Below, piece by piece: positions 54,698 through 63,693 of a stretch of DNA of 64,000 nucleotides. The first letter of the stretch is position 1. Each line of letters begins with the position of its first letter. The DNA lies in contig CM068830.1 in the NCBI GenBank assembly GCA_028554795.2, positions 49,118,227-49,182,226 of the forward strand, given 5' to 3'. Under the pieces are notes generated by a model. That model saw nothing but the letters and a program-made list of their open reading frames with translations. It was not told the DNA's origin and did not search any database. Source of the DNA: Sinohyriopsis cumingii. Its lineage: Eukaryota; Mollusca; Bivalvia; Unionida; Unionidae. Position numbers and translations under genes: made by a program.

Positions 54698-57684
54698 ATG
54701 GATGCATTTGATCTTGATGAGGCAGAATATATTATTCCTGAGGTTGATCGAGCGAAGAAAGAATTTTTCGATGATGGAGCTGTTCACACTTGGTCGACAT
54801 GGAAAACAAATTCCATTGATGCTACGATGAATCTGGAACGAGCTAAGAAAATAATCGAGCACATAAAAACCGAACACAAAGAAGAGCGATTTATCTTTGG
54901 AATAAAATTTATCGCACAAATGCCCGATGATACCTGGATCATTCGCGATAAACGAGATCCAGTGCGTGGTGGCAAGAAAAATGTTGTTCTTGATAAAAGC
55001 TCTAAGCCTGGATTGTTATTGGGAATCGATGGCCCTTATTATGCCAGATCCTATCCAGCCAGCGCTGTTGTTTATGGAATTTATCGGCTAAATAACAACC
55101 CGGACGTGAAAAACCTACCTGCGATGAAAGAATCACCGATGATAAATTGCGTGGCTGAACGTGTTATCGAGCACATGAAAAACGCTCGACGTGGATCTGG
55201 TCTGACACAATTAAGGCTAGATAAAATTAACGCGTGGGCGAAGACTGTCGCTGATGGTGCATTGGTGGACGATGTAGCTGCGTTGAGTAAAAAACTTAAA
55301 TTTCCTATCACAGTGAAAACGTTATCGGGAGAAATATTATACTCGTCGCCGTATAGATCCCGAGAAGCACCAATCGAGATTGTCGATCACAATTCTCACT
55401 CGTGGTCGCAGTCGGTAATGATATTTCCGCGAGATCGTATGGTTAAATTTTATCCCACAGATAATAAATCTGCGGAGAATAATAATTCCGATTCCATGTT
55501 CAGATTTATCAAAAAATTAAACGCATCTGATCCAATATCGATATGGTTATTCTCGAGCGAGGAAAGATACGATCAATTTATTTTGCCATGCGGTGATATT
55601 TACAGAGACGAAATATTACACGAGTCGATGAAAAACTTGCGGTGAAATATTCGTCGAATCCCGACCAGTTGCTAACGAATTGCTTTACAGTTCCGTCTGT
55701 GGCCGCTCACGCTGCTAGAGAGAAAAACTAATGGAAGCCTACAAGGAACGAATTCCTCGCTGATATTCAACTTAGCTGTATCGAGTATGGCCATGGCGGA
55801 CTGTGGAATACCAAGTACGATTTCGAAGATATGATTTCCGTTGACATGAGCGCGTGTTATCCTGGAAGTTTCCTTGGATATGGCGATTGTGCAGATTATT
55901 TTGCTAAATTCGGCCATCCTACCAGCGAGATGACAAGAGTAGCAATTAACGGACCGTTGCCTGATTTTGTCATGACAGGATTTGCTTGTGTTACGTCGTT
56001 TGAGTTTGCTGAAAATTTACATAAAATTTGCTACATTTGGTTCGGAAGGCATTTATCTCAGCGCCGTTGGGTTCCTACAGTGTTATTGAGATATATGCTA
56101 GATTCGTCGATGTTAGTGTCGTTGACGGTGAGTGAGGCGATTATATCTTACAGAAAACAGACCGATGTGTGGTTGCCAACGGACTGTGACAACGCGAAAG
56201 ATATAGGAAGAAAAATAATTGGTAAATTTACTCAAGGCGGATCTGTTGATCACAAACATCGACACGCTAGATTATTTATCAACGACGCCGAGATGGATTT
56301 TATAATCGCCGATACGGTATCACGAGGAATATTTTGTAACAGAGAGAATATTATCATTGATGGATTAAAGTTAGGTACCGTGATTAGCTACCTTGACGGA
56401 GAATCAGCGCAATATACTCATTTACGATCATCGATGCTTGCTTATGTTAGCATAAATTTGCTGTCGATGATAAATAAATTTTCTGATATCGCGGTAAGAG
56501 TCGCGACGGATTCGTTTTATATCGATAAAAAATACCAAGATAGGCTGGAAAATTTAATCACCGATGGTAGTTTGTGGGGAACCTGGAGAATAAAAAACGA
56601 GGATATCCTAGATTATTGCGAAGACGCCGATGTTGAAGATTGCGATGAATTTCATCAAGGTAAATTTGGAGAATCTTCGGCGGCCGCATCTGCATTCGAT
56701 CCAATTTCACGCAGCAAATTTGTTTACCTAAATGGGCCTGGTGGTAGCGGTAAAACAACGCGAGCAATAAACTTATTTGCAAATTCTGACATGATTGTGT
56801 TGACTCCGACACATAGATTAGCGCGAGAAATAAAGCAGCGTGGCGTTAATTCTTGCACGTATCACAGTTATTTCAAATACAGCGGTGGATCATGGGACTC
56901 GGTGCGTATGGGAAATAAATATGTCAACAAGATTATTATATTCGATGAAATTTGCACAGTGAATTTAGATATACTAAAATCGATATTAGCTTGGCTGGAA
57001 GGGAAAAATACCGCTGTGATAATGTGCGGCGATCATGGCCAACCTGATCCGATTGATGCTGAATCGCCTCACGAATGGCTCAGAAACTTCGTTGACTATT
57101 ATGAGGAAATCGACGCTGATTATAGATCGACGGATATTTTGTTGACCGAATTCAAAAAATTGATTCGATTACAACCGAATAAGATTCAGTGTGACGTCAT
57201 GAGAAAAATAATCGACGAGACTCCGATGAGCGATTTTCTAAATTTGAGGCGTCCCGATCATCTGATCGTTGCTAGTAGAAAAATTATTCGTGATATTATT
57301 CAGGAAATGCTGTTCAAGCTGCATTGCGAGAAATTTCCAACTCTGCAGGTACCATTATGCTACAGGCCCGCTAATACTCGACGACAAAATATTAATATTA
57401 TTTTGCCATGTGGAAAAGAAAAGATTTTGGTCTTGAATGATATTATCTTTGTTGATATTAATCTTGTTAATGACGCGATAAATGCAGAAAAATCACCGTG
57501 GAAATTAGGCTACGCAACAACGATACACTCGTCACAAGGATTGACCGTCGATGGTCATGTTTGGATCGTCGATGATAGAATTTCTTGGTCAAATTTGGTA
57601 TATTTGGCCGTATCGAGAGTAAGAAAATTATCTCAGCTAGGACGAATTCGAGTAAATTACATTAGTGACGCTGGCGGTAGTTGA
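54698..57684 (+). pseudogene. PolB-like DNA polymerase joined to SF1 helicase, with one frameshift and one stop
   Basis: 54698-55645 is the N-terminal part (MDAFDLDEAEYIIPEVDR; IDGPYYARSYPASAVVYGIY). After a frame change near 55,640 and a TAA at 55729-55731 the frame from 55732 is open to 57684. Polymerase signs: motif A-like MISVDMSACYPGSF at the 55831 ATG (Asp and Tyr-Pro kept) and motif C-like VRVATDSFYI about 220 residues on. Helicase signs: Walker A LNGPGGSGKTT (about 56,730), FDEICT, GDHGQPDP, TIHSSQGLT and YLAVSRV. It would replicate the element genome. The older copy is open across the stop position, so the lesions are private. The C-terminal HNH domain of the older copy is missing. 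Polymerase assignment is less certain than the helicase. Confidence 0.7.
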
Positions 57685-58607
57685 GTATCTTCGGGGACTA
57701 TTTGTAATTCTTCTTTGGTAAATCCGCGTTGAGGCGCTAACGAATCTAGGATATAAATTGCCGGTCTTCCTGACGATGTTGTTACGGCGGATATTTTGTG
57801 AGTTGTAACGCTCCAGGTTGGGTCGGTTGCTCTTTTTCTGCCTCCTTCAGCCTCGCCTTCTTTATACAAATACCTGACTGTGACGCTACCTAGTACAGGC
57901 TGAATTGTGGAATCTCGCTTTAGTGGTATATTCGATTTTGTAATTGCAATTGCGGATTTCATTGCTATTGTTCGAGTTATTTCGTTATTTAGCGCGTTAA
58001 TCACATGAGGCAATCTTGATACCCAATCGTGAGATCGATTATCCTGAATAAATTCACGCGCGTACTGGTATCCAAATAATCGTTCTGCGAGCGTTTTGTT
58101 GAATCTTTCGACGATAGCTTGATTGCGATGAACACCTACGATACCGCGTCGGATTTTAACGTTATTTTTTTTCATCAATGAAGTAACCGCACCAAGAAAT
58201 TCTCGACCTGGATCAACCTGGAGAAGATTCGGCCATATCAACGGGGATCGTGAGTAAATTTCGTTAAATGCCTTTGCAATTTCCGTTGCTGTTTTATTCG
58301 ATAACGGCTCCGCTTCTTTATACCTGCTAGCGATATCAACGATGGTCAGGACATATTTATATGTGACTCCGTCAACGGTATCGTGAGGAAGAAACATTAG
58401 ATCCGCTTGATGGACCTCATTAGGGACACTGACGGTGAAACTCGCATACGGTATTTTTTTAGGTGGAGGAAGATATATTTGCCAAATTGCCTGTTTCGAT
58501 AGCCACGATTCAGCGATGGATTGTTTTACTTTAGCAGCTTTGGCGAGTTTGGCTATCGCTGATTTTCCTCGCCAGAATCCTCGCGGAGAATAATATATCT
58601 GCTCCAT
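57657..58607 (-). CDS. Retroviral-type (rve) integrase, 316 aa, intact
   Basis: Catalytic triad Asp69 (NEVHQADLMFLP), Asp132 (LLQVDPGREF) and Glu167 (AIVERFNKTL), with the DX34E spacing of the DDE integrase family. The N-terminus begins MEQIYYSPRGFWRGK; a C-terminal beta region (QPVLGSVTVRYLYKEG) resembles the SH3-like DNA-binding part. No chromodomain, unlike the integrase of the 30-39 kb element. It inserts the element by its TIR ends and makes the 5-6 bp target duplication seen here. It overlaps the end of the helicase gene by 28 bp, tail to tail. Confidence 0.85.
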   Translation of the reverse strand: MEQIYYSPRGFWRGKSAIAKLAKAAKVKQSIAESWLSKQAIWQIYLPPPKKIPYASFTVSVPNEVHQADLMFLPHDTVDGVTYKYVLTIVDIASRYKEAEPLSNKTATEIAKAFNEIYSRSPLIWPNLLQVDPGREFLGAVTSLMKKNNVKIRRGIVGVHRNQAIVERFNKTLAERLFGYQYAREFIQDNRSHDWVSRLPHVINALNNEITRTIAMKSAIAITKSNIPLKRDSTIQPVLGSVTVRYLYKEGEAEGGRKRATDPTWSVTTHKISAVTTSSGRPAIYILDSLAPQRGFTKEELQIVPEDTQLPPASLM

Positions 58608-58608
58608 A

Positions 58609-58944
58609 TTATTTACCAGCGCCGAATACTAATTTACCTTTCATCGCGCCTTTTATCAACCAGGATGCCAATTTTTCTTTGAAACTTTTATCAGGAATCG
58701 CGTCTAGTGCGTGAATTAGCTTGATATCAGCGAGATGCCTTTGTTGTAAATCTCCGCTGCGATATGCAAGATCGTGGTAGTAACAAGCTTCATCGATGGC
58801 GTTTACCGGATTTTCGCCTTGATTTGGTTGGTTATTATCGTCGAGTCTGATATCGAGTCTCGTTCCGGGTCCACAATAATTGTACCCTGGTAGATGCTTC
58901 TCTCCGGGATATTTCGCCCAGGGCAGCCCAGGTAGATTTTTCAT
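58609..58944 (-). CDS. Phospholipase A2-domain protein, 111 aa, parvovirus-VP1 type
   Basis: It has a calcium-loop YNYCGPGTRL (Tyr23, Gly25-Pro26-Gly27) and an active site EACYYHDLAY (His57-Asp58, Tyr61) in the spacing of viral secreted-type PLA2 domains. In parvoviruses this enzyme opens endosomal membranes during entry; a similar role is inferred for the particle here. It lies between the integrase (1 bp away) and DUF5679 (overlap of 4 bp, ATG in TCAT context) genes, same strand. Confidence 0.75.
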   Translation of the reverse strand: MKNLPGLPWAKYPGEKHLPGYNYCGPGTRLDIRLDDNNQPNQGENPVNAIDEACYYHDLAYRSGDLQQRHLADIKLIHALDAIPDKSFKEKLASWLIKGAMKGKLVFGAGK

Positions 58945-59114
58945 GGAGGCGGCAATGTCTCCTCCGGTTCTAGTTTTTTTTTTACAAATCTGAACTTGCG
59001 CGTCTTACAAACTTCACATTCTCCTGCAATTGCGTTCCTGTTGTTGCGTGTAACGATTTCGGTTGGATTTATCGTAGCTGTGTGCTTGCGGCACTTCACA
59101 CAATATAGATCCAT
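58941..59114 (-). CDS. DUF5679-type zinc-ribbon protein, about 57 aa
   Basis: With the ATG at 59114 it reads MDLYCVKCRKHT, then GECEVCKTRKFRF, two CxxC pairs in the arrangement of DUF5679, small zinc ribbons found in several large and small DNA viruses. A longer open frame to 59153 lacks conservation in the older copy, whose ATG aligns with 59114. Its function is unknown. The start codon shares a CATG with the in-frame upstream ATG of the ATPase on the other strand (59112-59115). Confidence 0.65.
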   Translation of the reverse strand: MDLYCVKCRKHTATINPTEIVTRNNRNAIAGECEVCKTRKFRFVKKKLEPEETLPPP

Positions 59115-59127
59115 GTATTTTAGTAAC

Positions 59128-59778
59128 ATGAATGTAATTGATTTTTCAGCCACGAAACGACGCGAGCAAGTGAAACATCATGCGGTATTACCGAATTCGA
59201 TTAGAATGATAATCATCGGTCCATCTGGATCTGGTAAAACGCAATTGTTATTGAATTTGATCATGCGATGGCTGAAATGGGATAAATTGTACTTGGTTGC
59301 ACCATCCGTGGACGATCAACGTTGTTACCAAGTGCTAAAAGAATTCAGTGACAATACCGATGAGGGCACAATCGAATTCATCACAGACATCAATGAAGCT
59401 CCATCCGTGGAAAATTTGGACGGTGATATTAATAATCTTGTTGTTTTCGACGATGTTATGCTGGACAAGCAAACTAATCCGGCCAGAATATTTTCGCGTG
59501 GCAGACACAAAAACACCGATGTTATTTACGTGACACAGAGATATACGCAGATTCCAAAGGTGATTAGGGACAATTGCAATATTTTATCGGTATTCAATGG
59601 CGTGGACACGCACACGCTGAGAAATATTCATCAGACCTGGTGCAACGGCGACATGGATATAAATAAGTTTAAAAATTTGTTCAGCCGCGCTCAGGCAACG
59701 CCGCATGGTTTCATCACGATAAATCTTCATGATCCACGAAGTCGGTATCGAATTGGTCTTGATCAAATTTATTCATGA
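59128..59778 (+). CDS. FtsK/HerA (A32-like) DNA-packaging ATPase, 216 aa, intact
   Basis: MNVIDFSATKRREQV start. Walker A GPSGSGKT at residues 31-38, Walker B LVVFDD at 104-109, then VIYVTQRYTQIPKVIRDNC. It pumps the genome into the capsid. The ATG at 59128 is chosen over the in-frame 59113 ATG because the latter overlaps the divergent DUF5679 start; both are possible. It is the last gene before the right TIR (29 bp away). Confidence 0.85.
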   Translation: MNVIDFSATKRREQVKHHAVLPNSIRMIIIGPSGSGKTQLLLNLIMRWLKWDKLYLVAPSVDDQRCYQVLKEFSDNTDEGTIEFITDINEAPSVENLDGDINNLVVFDDVMLDKQTNPARIFSRGRHKNTDVIYVTQRYTQIPKVIRDNCNILSVFNGVDTHTLRNIHQTWCNGDMDINKFKNLFSRAQATPHGFITINLHDPRSRYRIGLDQIYS

Positions 59779-59806
59779 AAAAGCAGCCCCACCATGCAAC
59801 AAAAAA

Positions 59807-60021
59807 CAAAAATTATTCCCTGACATTTATTTTTTCTGTCTCGAACGCTATATTTACTAACACACACGGCGCGACCAACCGATGCACTCGGTCTGAAATG
59901 CATGAAAATTGATCTCCGTAGAAGGCCGTAAAAATGAAATCCGAGGCTTCTACGGAGAAAGTTCGCGTAGGAAGGTTTATTTGGTCTGGAAACTAAGGTC
60001 TGTTAAACTTCCCTGCTGCTT
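59807..60021 (-). repeat. Right terminal inverted repeat
   Basis: Reverse complement of the left TIR. The visible differences are few, for example an A/G at the hairpin (59946 region) and the C-to-T class change in 'gtc(g/a)ggga'. The terminus is CTGCTT at 60021. The internal hairpin arms are at 59914-59923 and 59948-59957. Confidence 0.9.
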
Positions 60022-60026
60022 ACAAT
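60022..60026. repeat. Target-site duplication, right copy (ACAAT)
   Basis: Second ACAAT, inside the older polymerase coding sequence; see 45011-45015. Confidence 0.85.
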
Positions 60027-61391
60027 GCCAGCGAATCCGGTTAGATCAAAATCAGGTAGTGGACCATTTACCGATACTCTTGTCATCTCGTTTGTGGGAT
60101 TTCGAAATCTTTTTAAATATCCAGAACAATCTCCCAACCCAAGAAAACTTCCCGGATAACACGTTACCAAATCAACCGAGATAACGTCACTGTAATTATA
60201 CCTAGTATTCCACAATCTACCGTGTCCGTATTCACAGCAACTTAATTGTATGTCTTCGAGAAATTTAAATCGTCTTGGCTTCCACGAATTTTTCTCTCTT
60301 GCAAAGTGAGCTACAAATGATGGAACTGTAAAACAATTATTTATTAGTTGCTCAGTATTCTCTGTTAACAATTTCTGCGCAAGATTTTTCATTTCTTCAT
60401 GAAGAGATTCTTTACAATATATTTCGCCGTTAGGTCGTACAAATTGATTATATTTTTTATCATCTGAACTCTTAAATAGCCATACTGATACAGGATCGTT
60501 TATACTTATTTCTTGAATAAATCAAACATGTCTCCGCGGAAAATCTTATAGTCCGATCTCGTGGAAATATTGTAACTGCGCTGGTCCACGCGTGCGCATT
60601 ATGATCAATAATTTCAATTGGAGCTCCTCTCGATTTATTCTTTGAGTCATATAAAATCTCCCCGGTAATCGTTTTTACTATTGTTGAAAATTGTAATTTA
60701 TTTCCTAACTCGGCGACATCATTTATTGTAGCTCCGGTATCCTTGACCGATTCGGCCCAATTGTTTATCAGTGAACGTCGTAAATCCGTTAATCCATTTC
60801 CACCAATCGCATTTGTAAAATGTTCAATTACTCGCTCGGTTACACAATTCAACTTTGAAAATCTCATTGGTGCAAGATCATTAATGTTGGGTTTATAATT
60901 TAGCTGATAAATTCCATAAACAATCGGTGTTATAGGATACCCTCGCACGTAATATGGTCTGTCAATACCAGTCAGTAATCCTTGCTTGGAATGTTTACTT
61001 AACACAGCGGTTTTTCCATTAGCATGGACAGGGTCACGTTTGTCACGGATAATCCACTCAGCGGAATCTGTTTCTGATAATACAATAACTTTATTCTGAA
61101 AAAATATTTCTGATCGTTGATATAATCGATAATTGTTTTCGCCCGCGTATCCTTCATTGTAGCATCAATGACATCGTCGACACCTTTGGTGTCACGTATA
61201 ATTTTTAATGTCGGCCATGTACGAGATGCCTCATCATCACGAAATTCGTTTTTAGCATCCCTGATAATATTAATCAGATTATTCGTCGGATCAGTCAGAA
61301 TTCGTCTCCACTAGTCAGGAGTTATTCTGTCAAAATCGAATCTGGAAGTTTTCCACGGCTCGATTGTAGATAATCTCTCAAACTCTTCCAT
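60022..61391 (-). pseudogene. 5' part of the older PolB-like/helicase gene
   Basis: The first ATG is at 61391. Decayed frames include 61005-60472 (GLLTGIDRPYYVRGYPITP, EIIDHNAHAWTSAVTIFP) and 60392-60003 (NCFTVPSFVAHFAREKNSW, VISVDLVTCYPGSFLGLGD, motif A). It ends at the right TIR and its continuation starts at 45010. It is open where the younger copy has its TAA. Together with the 3' part it shows the target gene was a full PolB-helicase-HNH gene. Confidence 0.75.
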
Positions 61392-61442
61392 ATTATTTTT
61401 CAGATAAGTATTTAAATAAAAAATATTATATATATATATATT

Positions 61443-61658
61443 ATGACTCAAATAAGAAATCAATGCAGGTGGTTAATGGTAGGGTCTTCAACTCCATGTA
61501 ACAAATCCTACGTAAATGAATTCTGCGGTCAACATTTGCAAAGTGTAAGTAGGGTGATTCTTGGTCCACAACCGTGTTTACGGTGTGGTCTTGGAGTTAG
61601 AGGGAAGACACAGCTGTGTGCGCGTTGATGTGGTAAGAAATATAGAGAGTTAAAATGA
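61443..61658 (+). pseudogene. Cys-rich zinc-ribbon protein of the older element
   Basis: MTQIRNQCRWLMVGSSTPC, then EFCGQH, CLRCGLGVRGKTQLC. A TGA replaces the codon following CAR (61,625), and the frame then continues CGKKYRELK to 61658. Homologous to 54,376-54,666 and divergent from the polymerase start at 61391 by 51 bp, which includes a TA-repeat stretch. Confidence 0.65.
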
Positions 61659-61775
61659 TATATGATATAAAATAAAATAACAACCCTGTCATTGATAAGG
61701 TTATAATAACCCCTGGAAACTATATAGCCAGATTTGAAGATAAATTATAATTTAGACAAATAATATTATGTATAA

Positions 61776-62275
61776 ATGGAACAAAAAGAATTTGTCCGAC
61801 ATCCTACCATTAAAAATTATGAAACATCTCGTGATGGTGTAGTCAAAAACTGTCGACTGAAAAACCAGTTGGTGTTCTTGATAATACTGGTTATCTTAGA
61901 TTCAACGCTGGGGAAAACAGGTATTACTGTCACAGGTTTGTGTCGAGGTTTTTCAAGGGGAGATCAAAGATGGTTTTGTGATCGATCATATTGACGGAGA
62001 AAATAACAACAACTCTTTACAGAATCTTCAATCTGTCACACAGATCGAGAATTTCAAGTTCGGAAATGCTGGGAAGTATGAAAGAATTTTTAGGAGAAGA
62101 GCCATCAAATAAAAAAAATATAGAGACCGGCAAAGAAATAATATTTCAGTCAATATATACAGCTGCAAGGTATTTCGTTATCTGCCAGCCTTCATTACAA
62201 AACGTCACAAATAAAATATATAAATCAGCGCTTTCTCAGAAGTATAAACAGCGGATTTTATTTTGTTATGTTTAG
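61776..62275 (+). pseudogene. NUMOD4/HNH endonuclease of the older element, frameshifted
   Basis: MEQKEFVRHPTIKNYETS... DGVVKNC is homologous to the younger HNH protein. The frame breaks after about 28 codons, and the HNH part (IDGENNNN-like, near 61,985-62,010) and C-terminal part (AARYFVICQPSLQNVTNK) are in other frames. Confidence 0.65.
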
Positions 62276-63690
62276 ATACAGGCAATGAAGAGAGATAACT
62301 CTACCGCGGATATGTAACGCGGTTGATAGAGTTATTATTGTTTCCTGTACTGATTAACCGCCTCCTAGTTTCATTATCGTATAGTTGTATGCATATTGCG
62401 CTATTCTGGGCTATTATAGTTTCTCAATGTATCATAAATGTACATGATGGCTGAAATAGGCTCACAGGTAAATTTTCATTCTTTCCTCGTTTAGTCAGTG
62501 TCTTTATTTTTTCTCTGTCCTTGATTTCAGAATACCTCTGCAAGAATTTTTTTTGTGGTAACGGTTCGACAAACATGGAAGTAAAATAACTATGGTCTAT
62601 CTCAACAATCAGTCTGGCATCAGATGTCAGGGAAGTTCTATTTCAAGCCGTAACAGTTATCTCCGATTACTTTCCCCTTGATTTTATCAAGGACTGTCAG
62701 TACGGGCGGGTGTAATTGATTATTAAAAATAAATAATATTTTTTTCACAGACAATATATTTGTTTTACTGAATCCATGCGGTTTTCTGGTTCATCTACAT
62801 TTTTTCTGTGATTATAATTAAGAAAAATTAAGAATATAAACAACAAATAAGTCACGCCTATCGCGTGAGCTATCTTTGAATTTCCAAGTATCAGTCAGCT
62901 TATATACTATAGGACCTGTTTTATTATTGGGTTCTACCAGAAACTCAAAAGATAAACACATCTTCCCGCATGTCAACACGTGGCGGGTGCCTTTTGCACT
63001 TTCCAGAGCTTGATTTGGGGGAAGGGTGTGCAAAATCTATTGTGCGTAGAAAATGACCCCGTGTCTGTTTGCACCCTCCTATATGTGTTGTGCTGTCCTT
63101 ACTGTAAATAGTGTAAATACCTTACTGTAAATACTATAAATACTACATGTTGTGCCGTCCTTAGTGAAAATACTGTAAATACTATATGTGTTGTGCCGTC
63201 CTTAGAATTAAGGTTTACTGTATCCTTCTGGACTTGCTATGATGTATATGACACCCCAGGAGTTCACATAGGAAGATTGTACCGTCCTCCTTAGAATTAA
63301 GATTTATGTGTTGTGCTGTCCTTGGGAAACACGCCCTCTTAAGTCTGCAAGAATGTTGTTTGACAGGTTAGGTTCTCACATAGGGGTTTGTGTCGTCCTC
63401 CTTAGAATTAAGATTTATGTGTTGTGTCGTCCTCCACTAAACACGCCCTCTTGAGTCTGCTAGACTGTTATTTGACAGGTCAGGGGCTGACATGGGGGTT
63501 GTGTTTCGTGTGCCCCTGAGCCTGATAGGATGACATATGGACACACTAGAGTTCACATGGGGTTGTGCCGTCTTTAGTGTAAAAAAAAACAAACACACCC
63601 TTCTGGACTTGCTAGGATGTCATATGGGGACCGTAGATGATTCACTTAGGGGTGTAAAATATTTTTCTTTTAAATATATATTATATACTG
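62276..63690. other. Insertion of about 1.4 kb in the older element, with degenerate tandem repeats
   Basis: In the younger element the gap between the HNH gene and the helical-protein gene is only 66 bp; here it is about 1.4 kb, so foreign DNA is inserted. 63,060-63,660 holds degenerate repeats of about 110-130 bp with words tgttgtg(c/t)(c/t)gtcct, acacgccctctt and ttgacaggt. 62,291-62,335 has a small hairpin around ataactctaccgcg. No coding sequence was recognised. Element class not determined. Confidence 0.5.
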
Positions 63691-63693
63691 TAT

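Larger units (their letters stand above)
45016..60021 (+). mobile_element. Younger Polinton/adintovirus-like element, 15,006 bp, TIR-bounded
   Basis: Bounded by 215-bp inverted repeats and a 5-bp target duplication. It encodes the module expected of a virus-like transposon: retroviral-type integrase, PolB-like polymerase joined to a helicase, adenain-type protease, packaging ATPase, double-jelly-roll capsid and penton-like protein, plus PLA2, DUF5679 and a coiled-coil fiber-like protein. It inserted into the polymerase gene of the older relative, since sequence on the two sides joins into one homologous reading. Its genes carry only a handful of lesions, so insertion is fairly recent. Confidence 0.9.
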
